This document shows positions 24,023-29,155 of a stretch of 29,155 bases of DNA, piece by piece; position 1 is the first letter of the stretch; each line of letters opens with the position of its first letter. A model generated the notes under the pieces. The model did no database searches, had not been told where the DNA came from, and worked only from the letters and a program-made list of their open reading frames with translations. Source of the stretch: an uncultured Spirochaetales bacterium. Its GTDB lineage: Bacteria > Spirochaetota > Spirochaetia > Sphaerochaetales > Sphaerochaetaceae. The stretch spans positions 1-29,155 of the forward strand of contig CALFMX010000193.1 of NCBI GenBank assembly GCA_937902565.1. The letters are read 5' to 3'. The position numbers and the translations under genes were made by a program.

Positions 24023-24930
24023 CAGTAGTTCACCCCCCGCTTCTCAAATCTGAATTGGATGACCGTGATGACCATCACGATCAGGAAGAGGATGACCGAA
24101 CGGGCGGCCGCCGATCCGAATCGGAAGTTCCTGAACGCATCCATGTAGATCGACCAGACCATGACGTTGGTCGTATCACCCGGCCCCCCTTCGGTGAGCA
24201 GCTTGATCTGGCTGAACGACTGGAAGGCCCCGATGATGTTGATGATGATCTGGAAGAAGAGTGTCGGGGAGATGGAGGGAATCGTCACCGACCAGACCCG
24301 GCGCCAGTACCCTGCCCCATCGACGGCGGCACTGTCGTACAGTTCGGCGGGCACGTTACGCAGGCCCGCGCTGATGAAGATGAAGTTGATACCGCTGGTG
24401 AGCCAGACCGTCACCGCGATGACCGAGCCCAGGGCATATCGCATATCACCGGTAAAGTTGATCTGCGTACCCATGATGTTGTTGAGCAACCCGTTGGTCG
24501 GGTGGAGGACCATCTTGAACGCCATCGAGGCAGCAGCCGAGGCTATTGCGATCGGCATGGCGTAGACGGCGGCGGTGAAGTTCGACCCGGCGTACTTCTT
24601 CTCCGTCAGGAGACTGGAGGTCAGGCCGATCAGCAAGCCACCGAAGGCGACGGCGAAGACGAACTTGAAGGTCACGCGCACACTTGCCCAGAACGATGCG
24701 CTCTTGAAGAGCGCCAGGTAGTTGTCCTTTTCGGTGAAAGCAACAAAGATCTTGGCATGGCCGGTCTTGTTGGTCAAAAACATGCTAAGGAAAATTGTCC
24801 TGAAGAAGGGATAGTACAAGAACATCCCGAAAATCAACAGGGACGGAAGGAGGAACAAGTAGGGTTCGATCCAAAATTGGGGTTTTTGTATTCCCCCACG
24901 TATCGCTTTCGCTTCTTTGTTTTTTGCCAT
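24022..24930 (-). CDS. ugpA: ABC transporter permease (UgpA/MalF type)
   Basis: A 302-residue inner-membrane protein with about six membrane segments. The EAA loop reads VPAELYDSAAVDGAGYWRRVWSVTIPSISPTLFF, and the C-terminus contains LLTEGGPGDTTNVMVWSIYMDAFRNFRFG, typical of UgpA/MalF-class permeases. The start at 24930 (MAKNKEAKAI) is preferred because GGAG lies 8 nt upstream; ATGs at 24942 and 24960 have poorer sites. First gene of the operon, with a 5' leader of about 180 nt running back to a promoter and LacI-type operator. Confidence 0.88.
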   Translation of the reverse strand: MAKNKEAKAIRGGIQKPQFWIEPYLFLLPSLLIFGMFLYYPFFRTIFLSMFLTNKTGHAKIFVAFTEKDNYLALFKSASFWASVRVTFKFVFAVAFGGLLIGLTSSLLTEKKYAGSNFTAAVYAMPIAIASAAASMAFKMVLHPTNGLLNNIMGTQINFTGDMRYALGSVIAVTVWLTSGINFIFISAGLRNVPAELYDSAAVDGAGYWRRVWSVTIPSISPTLFFQIIINIIGAFQSFSQIKLLTEGGPGDTTNVMVWSIYMDAFRNFRFGSAAARSVILFLIVMVITVIQFRFEKRGVNY

Positions 24931-25094
24931 CAAACACTCCATGATTTTGTATTCAAGCACGGGTGAACGACCATCAAGGCAGAAACCCGATCATAGCAGC
25001 GAGCCATGCCCGCTGTTCCTGCATTATAGCCCATCTTGAATCCAAAAGGTACATTCCATATGGTCTATTTCAAGTCGGATGATGAACATTCTAC

Positions 25095-25110
25095 TTGAAA
25101 ACGTTATCAG
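25095..25110. promoter_or_regulatory. LacI-type operator 5 (Ugp-like operon)
   Basis: TTGAAAACGTTATCAG, matching operators 1 and 3 at 14 of 16 positions. It covers the predicted transcription start of the Ugp-like operon (-10 at 25123-25118), the repression position also seen at iolG. Confidence 0.72.
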
Positions 25111-25117
25111 TACACTT

Positions 25118-25146
25118 AGTATAGGCCGGCTTTTGTTGAACCGCAA
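25118..25146 (-). promoter_or_regulatory. Sigma-70 promoter of the Ugp-like operon
   Basis: Minus-strand TTGCGG (25146-25141), 17-nt spacer, TATACT (25123-25118). The predicted start near 25111 falls at the edge of operator 5. Confidence 0.6.
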
Positions 25147-25344
25147 GCAATAGTTTTAGTAATTTGTTTAAAAGAATTTAATTGTATATTTTATATTGAT
25201 TTATATGCTTTTATAGAGAAATGACACAAAATCAGGCCCATATAGACAGAGCATGATACATCTCTGATAAATTCCTATTAATTTGTTGTTAAGCTAGCAA
25301 TTATAATATTCTTACAGAAAAAAAATAACAAAATAATATTTCTT

Positions 25345-25373
25345 TTGACATTTGCCTAATCCTCCCATACACT
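25345..25373 (+). promoter_or_regulatory. Sigma-70 promoter of the phosphodiesterase gene
   Basis: Perfect TTGACA (25345-25350), 17-nt spacer, TACACT (25368-25373). Predicted start near 25380 leaves a leader of about 158 nt before the ATG at 25538, long enough to hold RNA structure, though no known riboswitch was recognised. Confidence 0.6.
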
Positions 25374-25537
25374 AAGATATATGTTGATTTTTGTTGAATA
25401 TGTGATGAACTTTGCTTATTTTTTATGAGATCCATACCCGATGGGCGTACAGACGGATGTGAGTCCCGGCAATCACGCATTGACCATCCACATTCACATG
25501 CTTTATCATCACGTTCAAGGAAGTAGAGGGAGATATC

Positions 25538-26263
25538 ATGAAGATCTATGCTCATCGTGGCGCATGCGGCTTTTTTCCTGAAAACACAATGCTTGCCTTT
25601 CACAAGGCGCTCGAGGCCAACAGTGATGGCATCGAGCTCGATGTCCAGCTGACAAGAGACGGACACGTCGTCATCATCCACGATGAGACGGTCGAGCGTA
25701 CCACCGATGGCACCGGCAGGGTCATCGACTATACCCTCGCAGAGCTCCAGAAGCTCAATGCAGCAGCTCACTGGGGAGATGGGAGCGCATTCCATGCGAT
25801 CCCGAGCTTTGAAGAGTACTGCTCGTGGGTTGCATCCACCCCCCTCAGCACCAACATCGAGATCAAGAGCAGCGTCATCTACTACCCTGAGCTGGAGAAG
25901 AAGACCCTCGCCTTGATCAAGGCCCATCACCTTGAAGGGCGGGTCCTCATCTCCTCCTTCAACCACCTCAGCCTCATCGAGTCCAAGCGTCTTGCCCCCG
26001 CCCTCCCCTGTGGTGTCCTGGTCCCCAACCCCGGTCTGGTGAACGCAGGGTATGGGATCAAGCACTTTGGATTCGAGTACTATCACCCCGCCTACTCCTC
26101 CCTCGACGAGGAGAAGGTTGCCGAGTGCCACAGACACGGGATCGGCGTGAACGTCTGGACCGTCAACACGATGGAGGCGCTGGAGAACTGCTACCGCTGG
26201 GGGTGTGACGGCATCTTCACCAACTACCCCGAGGTGGCCCGCCCCTACGTCGATTCTCTCTAG
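25538..26263 (+). CDS. ugpQ: Glycerophosphodiester phosphodiesterase, cytosolic (UgpQ type)
   Basis: A 241-residue TIM-barrel enzyme hydrolysing glycerophosphodiesters to sn-glycerol-3-phosphate and the free alcohol. Catalytic and metal residues of the GDPD family are present: H6-R7 (IYAHRGACG), E15-N16-T17, E33 and D35 (GIELDVQLTRDG), H48 (VVIIHDETVERTTDG), then NIEIKS and GVNVWTVNTMEAL near the end. No signal peptide, so it acts on imported substrate. AGAGGGA lies upstream of the ATG. It is divergent from the Ugp-like importer, an obvious source of substrate. Followed by a terminator hairpin. Confidence 0.95.
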   Translation: MKIYAHRGACGFFPENTMLAFHKALEANSDGIELDVQLTRDGHVVIIHDETVERTTDGTGRVIDYTLAELQKLNAAAHWGDGSAFHAIPSFEEYCSWVASTPLSTNIEIKSSVIYYPELEKKTLALIKAHHLEGRVLISSFNHLSLIESKRLAPALPCGVLVPNPGLVNAGYGIKHFGFEYYHPAYSSLDEEKVAECHRHGIGVNVWTVNTMEALENCYRWGCDGIFTNYPEVARPYVDSL

Positions 26264-26279
26264 GAGAGTGACCATCGGT

Positions 26280-26305
26280 AAACGGGGAGATTTTTCTCCC
26301 CGTTT
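26280..26305 (+). terminator. Terminator hairpin after the phosphodiesterase gene
   Basis: AAACGGGGAGA (26280-26290), loop TTTT, TCTCCCCGTTT (26295-26305). The 3' arm ends in TTT but the following bases (CCATCAGATTTC) are a poor T-tract, so termination may be incomplete. Confidence 0.75.
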
Positions 26306-26379
26306 CCATCAGATTTCTCAGTATTTCACTACGATTCACGTGGACAGCGACCAGGAAGCACAGTAACATTCATACAACT

Positions 26380-27564
26380 ATGGTTGCTGTGTCTAGAAAA
26401 CCACGCTTTATTCGCCTCGCCCAGCCGACCTATGGGCGGTGGCTCATATGGCGCAATGCCATCAACACAGGAGAGATGGAGCAACTGGCCCATATCGAGC
26501 CACCATTCCTCGTCCTGGCCAACCATGCCCACGCCATGGACCCCTTCATCATCAGTTCTGCCTCCCCGGTGCATATCCGCTGGGTAGCCGGCTCCTACCT
26601 CTTCAACCTCTTTGGCCTGCGCCCCCTCCTGGAGACGTGGATCGGCGCAATCTCAAAGATCCAGGGCAGGAGCGACATGCACACGATCCGCTCCATCGGC
26701 GAGGCCCTGAAGGGCGGTGATGTCGTCGGCCTCTTTCCCGAGGGGACGCGTACCTGGGATGGGGAGCCCGTCGGCTTCGAGGCGGCGGTGGCAAAACTGG
26801 TCAAGATCTACGATGTCCAGGTCGTGGTGCTCAACCTAGAGGGATTTTACGCACTCAAGCCCCGATGGGCCGAAGAGGGACGCAGGGGCACACCCTCCAT
26901 ACGGGTGGTCCATACCTTCTCCAAGGAGGAGATCCGGGCCCTCTCCACCGCCGCCCTCTTCGAAAAGCTCGGCGAGTACCTGAACTACTCCTACCGCAAC
27001 CAACAGGAAAGAGCGCCCCTCTCCTTCACTTCAAGACGGGGAGCCGAGGGGTTGGAGAAACTGCTCTACCTCTGTCCCGGTTGCCTGCATGCGAGCACCA
27101 TAGGTACCCACAGGCGGACAATCTCCTGTTCAGAGTGCGCCCTCAGCGTCTCCCTTGATGTGCACGACCGCCTTGTCGGTGCAGATCTCCCCTTCGACGA
27201 CGTTGCCCAGTGGCACCAGTGGGAGCGTGAATTCCTGGGAACCGAGGAGGGGCGCACCCTCTCCTTCCCCCCCGATCAGGGAGTACTCCTGCAGAGGATC
27301 GAGGGCAAGGGACTCAGCACCATCAGCCGGCGCTTCACCCTCACCCTTGGCAGCGATGGCTTCATGATCGGGATGCGGGATGGGGAGACGATCCTCTTCC
27401 CCTTCCCGTCCATCACATCGACGGTCATCAACGCCAAGAACACCCTTGAGATCACCAGCAGTGGCGTCCGCTACCGGATTCGGATCCGGCGAAACAGGTC
27501 AATTGTAAAGTATCTGGAGTATGCCCAGCAGTGGGCAAAGACAGAGACAGGAGGCACCCCATGA
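26380..27564 (+). CDS. PlsC-like 1-acylglycerol-3-phosphate acyltransferase with C-terminal zinc ribbon
   Basis: A 394-residue protein. The N-terminal half is a glycerolipid acyltransferase domain with the catalytic HX4D motif in LANHAHAMDP (H49, D54) and the glycerol-phosphate-binding FPEGTRTW (119-126). At 232-253 a CxxC-x14-CxxC zinc ribbon (LCPGC...SCSEC) is followed by about 140 residues of unrecognised beta-rich sequence, in which LTLGSDGFMIGMRDG and ILFPFPSIT resemble a pleckstrin-like fold only loosely. PlsC enzymes are usually about 240 residues, so the C-terminal part is an extra module. No good ribosome site precedes the ATG at 26380, and the start is uncertain. Its stop overlaps the next gene's start (ATGA). 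Confidence 0.8.
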   Translation: MVAVSRKPRFIRLAQPTYGRWLIWRNAINTGEMEQLAHIEPPFLVLANHAHAMDPFIISSASPVHIRWVAGSYLFNLFGLRPLLETWIGAISKIQGRSDMHTIRSIGEALKGGDVVGLFPEGTRTWDGEPVGFEAAVAKLVKIYDVQVVVLNLEGFYALKPRWAEEGRRGTPSIRVVHTFSKEEIRALSTAALFEKLGEYLNYSYRNQQERAPLSFTSRRGAEGLEKLLYLCPGCLHASTIGTHRRTISCSECALSVSLDVHDRLVGADLPFDDVAQWHQWEREFLGTEEGRTLSFPPDQGVLLQRIEGKGLSTISRRFTLTLGSDGFMIGMRDGETILFPFPSITSTVINAKNTLEITSSGVRYRIRIRRNRSIVKYLEYAQQWAKTETGGTP

Positions 27565-28979
27565 ATTGGAATTTCTTCTACCACATCGGCATCATTTCCA
27601 TCGCCTTGCTCTTCTCCGCGCTGCTCAGGGCCCGGGTGCGCTTCCTGCAGCGCTTCCTCATACCCGCCCCCATCATGGCCGGCCTTCTCCTGCTGGTTTT
27701 CTACAACTTCATCGCCCCGCTCTGGGGACTGCGCAACGACTTTCTCGGGGATATCGTCTACCACCTGCTCAACATCTCCTTCATCTCGATGTTGCTCAGG
27801 GTCACCGGCAAGGAACCCGAGGGGAGCAAGAGGAAGCGGATCCTCGCCGAGAATGTCACTGCCGTCATGGCCCAGTACGGGCTGCAGTGCTTCTTCGGCC
27901 TCGTGGCCACCGCAGCCATGATCGCAACCTTCGCACCCGACCTCTTCCCCGCCATCGGGTTCACCCTCCCCCTCGGCTTCGAACTCGGACCGGGCCAGGC
28001 GTACTCCATCGCCCTGGGATGGGAGAAGATGGGCTTCCGTGGCGCCTCATCGGTGGGGTTGACGATGGCTGCCATCGGATTCCTCGTCGGCAGCTTCGGT
28101 GGTGTCGTCCTGATCAACCAGGGCCTCAAGCGGGGCTGGATCACAGCCGACCAGGCAAAGCGGATCAATGCAAAGAGCGTCCGCTCCGGCTTCTTCAGCC
28201 GCCAGGAGAGTGAGCGGCCCATCGGCGCCTACCTATCGACCGATGGGGAGTCACTCGACTCCTTCACCTACCACATCGCCCTGGTCATGGCCACCTACCT
28301 GCTCAGTTGGGCCTTCCTCAGCGCCCTGACGCTGGCCCTGGGGCTCATCGGGCCCCTGGGAGTGGACCTTGCAGAGAGCCTCTGGGGTATCAACTTCATC
28401 TTCAGTGCCTTCTGTGCCCTCGCTGTCAAACTCTTCATGCGCTCGGTAGGGGTAGAGACGACGATCGACAACGGGACGCTCAACCGGATCAACGGCTTCT
28501 CCGTCGATATAACCGTCGCCTCGAGCCTAGGGGCGATCTCACTGGTCACCGTCCAAGGCTACTGGGTCCCCATCCTCGTCCTCGTCCTGGTCGGGATCGT
28601 CATCACCGTCTTCATCCTCCCCTGGTACTGCTCACGCCTCTACAGTGACCACCAGTTCTTCCGTATGCTCGTCATCTACGGCACCGCCACCGGGACCCTG
28701 CCCACCGGTCTGGCCCTGCTGCGAGTCGTCGATGCGGAGTTCGAGACACCGGTGGCCACCGACTACCTCTACTCGGTGGGCATCGTCTTCGTGTTGGCCA
28801 TACCGATCATCCTTTCGGTGAACCTGCCCGCCTTCAGCGTGACACACAACAACCCGGCCCTCTTCGGCCTTGCCATCGCCATCAGCGCGTTCTACCTGGT
28901 CGCCTCATTTGTCGCCTACCTCATCCTCACCAAGAAGCGTGCCTTCGCCGACAGCGGCACGCTCTTCTATACCGAGTGA
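27561..28979 (+). CDS. GltS-like sodium-dependent symporter
   Basis: A 472-residue integral membrane protein with about ten to twelve hydrophobic segments. The N-terminal FLIPAPIMAGLLLLVFYNF, the discontinuous segment GFELGPGQAYSIALGWEKMGFRGASSVGLTMAAIGF and the second repeat YGTATGTLPTGLALLRVVD resemble the two pseudo-repeats of sodium/glutamate symporters (GltS), where GHGTG and GATPT occupy matching places. E. coli GltS has about 400 residues; this one has an extra cytoplasmic loop (about 196-235). GGAGG precedes the ATG at 27561, which overlaps the acyltransferase stop by ATGA. Substrate could be glutamate or another organic anion. Confidence 0.78.
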   Translation: MNWNFFYHIGIISIALLFSALLRARVRFLQRFLIPAPIMAGLLLLVFYNFIAPLWGLRNDFLGDIVYHLLNISFISMLLRVTGKEPEGSKRKRILAENVTAVMAQYGLQCFFGLVATAAMIATFAPDLFPAIGFTLPLGFELGPGQAYSIALGWEKMGFRGASSVGLTMAAIGFLVGSFGGVVLINQGLKRGWITADQAKRINAKSVRSGFFSRQESERPIGAYLSTDGESLDSFTYHIALVMATYLLSWAFLSALTLALGLIGPLGVDLAESLWGINFIFSAFCALAVKLFMRSVGVETTIDNGTLNRINGFSVDITVASSLGAISLVTVQGYWVPILVLVLVGIVITVFILPWYCSRLYSDHQFFRMLVIYGTATGTLPTGLALLRVVDAEFETPVATDYLYSVGIVFVLAIPIILSVNLPAFSVTHNNPALFGLAIAISAFYLVASFVAYLILTKKRAFADSGTLFYTE

Positions 28980-29155
28980 GGAATCGGGGTGACCAGATAG
29001 GTGAGCAGGGGGGTGGCTTGTACCGTATAGAGCCCCTTGTGTCGCGCACTCCCCCTTGGGCGCTCTGCAACCCTCAACAGTGAGGTTGCGAGGAACGACT
29101 TTATAATAGCCTCACTGAGCATGGGGACAAAGGAGTCTAGGTCCATTGTCTGGGA
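28967..29155 (-). CDS. Possible C-terminal end of a gene entering from the right edge
   Basis: On the minus strand a frame is open from the window edge to a TAG at 28969-28967 (62 codons). It reads, in part, MDLDSFVPMLSEAIIK, then RVAERPRGSARHKG, then LLTYLVTPIPHSV. It would overlap the tail of the symporter gene by 13 bp in convergent orientation. No family was recognised. It may be chance; the amino-acid composition is compatible with a real protein. Confidence 0.35.
   Translation of the reverse strand, partial: SQTMDLDSFVPMLSEAIIKSFLATSLLRVAERPRGSARHKGLYTVQATPLLTYLVTPIPHSV

Larger units (their letters stand above)
24931..25537. other. Divergent intergenic region (607 bp), partly AT-rich, no gene
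   Basis: This gap between the Ugp-like operon (minus) and the phosphodiesterase gene (plus) holds no credible gene. It contains LacI-type operator 5, the operon promoter, a separate TATAAT on the minus strand (plus 25023-25028, poor -35) and the phosphodiesterase promoter. From about 25130 to 25440 the DNA is strikingly AT-rich compared with the GC-rich genes around it. Confidence 0.8.

Noticed and set aside
21953..24966. Long plus-strand frames opposite the Ugp-like genes
   Set aside because: Both are mirror frames of clear ABC transporter genes, with Asp/Val/Leu/Glu/Arg-rich low-information sequence and no family motifs.
25301..26275. Minus-strand frame of 324 codons over the phosphodiesterase gene
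   Set aside because: It is antisense to a GDPD with complete catalytic motifs, and its end runs into the AT-rich intergenic DNA.
29067..29089. GCAACCCTCA/TGAGGTTGC inverted repeat after the symporter gene
   Set aside because: It has a bulge, no T-tract and may lie within a coding region, so it was not called a terminator.
1..29155. CRISPR arrays, tRNA or rRNA genes, insertion sequences
   Set aside because: No regularly spaced repeats, cloverleaf-like or rRNA-like sequence, or transposase motifs were seen on either strand by reading.

Overview
The window is GC-rich bacterial DNA, except for an AT-rich intergenic stretch near 25.1-25.4 kb. The binding-protein leaders, dense short-spaced operons and sugar-catabolic content suggest a free-living or gut spirochaete of the Sphaerochaeta type. 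That placement is inference from style; no rRNA or other phylogenetic marker is present. It is a carbohydrate and polyol catabolic island with four regulatory or transport blocks.

Layout. (1) 2-871 (+): C-terminal part of a DeoR-like regulator, cut by the window edge. (2) 964-5729 (-): an ABC importer of the Fe(3+)/sugar-phosphate (FbpABC/AfuABC) superfamily in the order binding protein, double-length permease, ATPase, followed by a PfkB-type kinase. (3) 5947-8626 (-): a split transketolase (two genes) and a TIM-barrel sugar isomerase/epimerase. (4) 8778-11948 (-): a GH38-like DUF5054 protein and a LacI-family regulator. (5) 12386-16200 (+): iolG-iolD-iolE of the myo-inositol pathway, with a terminator shared with convergent iolB (16257-17063, -). 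(6) 17283-21670 (+): a DeoR regulator, an archaeal-type (type II) GAPDH, an archaeal-type PGK and a LarA-like nickel racemase/epimerase, ending at a strong terminator. (7) 21776-24930 (-): a UgpB/UgpA/UgpE-like importer without an ATPase gene. (8) 25538-26263 (+): a cytosolic glycerophosphodiester phosphodiesterase (UgpQ-like). (9) 26380-28979 (+): a PlsC-like acyltransferase with a zinc ribbon, translationally coupled to a GltS-like symporter. A possible reverse-strand gene end enters from the right edge.

How the genes may work together. Five near-identical LacI-type operators (core AAAACGTT, often TTGAAAACGTTAYCA) lie in front of the first ABC importer, iolG and the Ugp-like importer, so one repressor, probably the LacI protein encoded in the middle, may coordinate all three. 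Ugp-like uptake, a phosphodiesterase and inositol catabolism together suggest use of glycerophosphoinositol (head group of phosphatidylinositol): import, cleavage to glycerol-3-phosphate plus inositol, then IolG/E/D/B. iolC, iolJ, iolA and ugpC are not in the window.

The most unusual segment is 18092-21670: an archaeal-type GAPDH/PGK pair overlapping by ATGA and followed by a LarA homologue with its nickel-pincer residues. This could be a dedicated aldehyde-phosphate to acid module with a 2-hydroxyacid epimerase. The left half (importer, kinase, isomerase, split transketolase, glycosidase-like protein) resembles a route for an unusual or branched sugar; its substrate cannot be read from the sequence.
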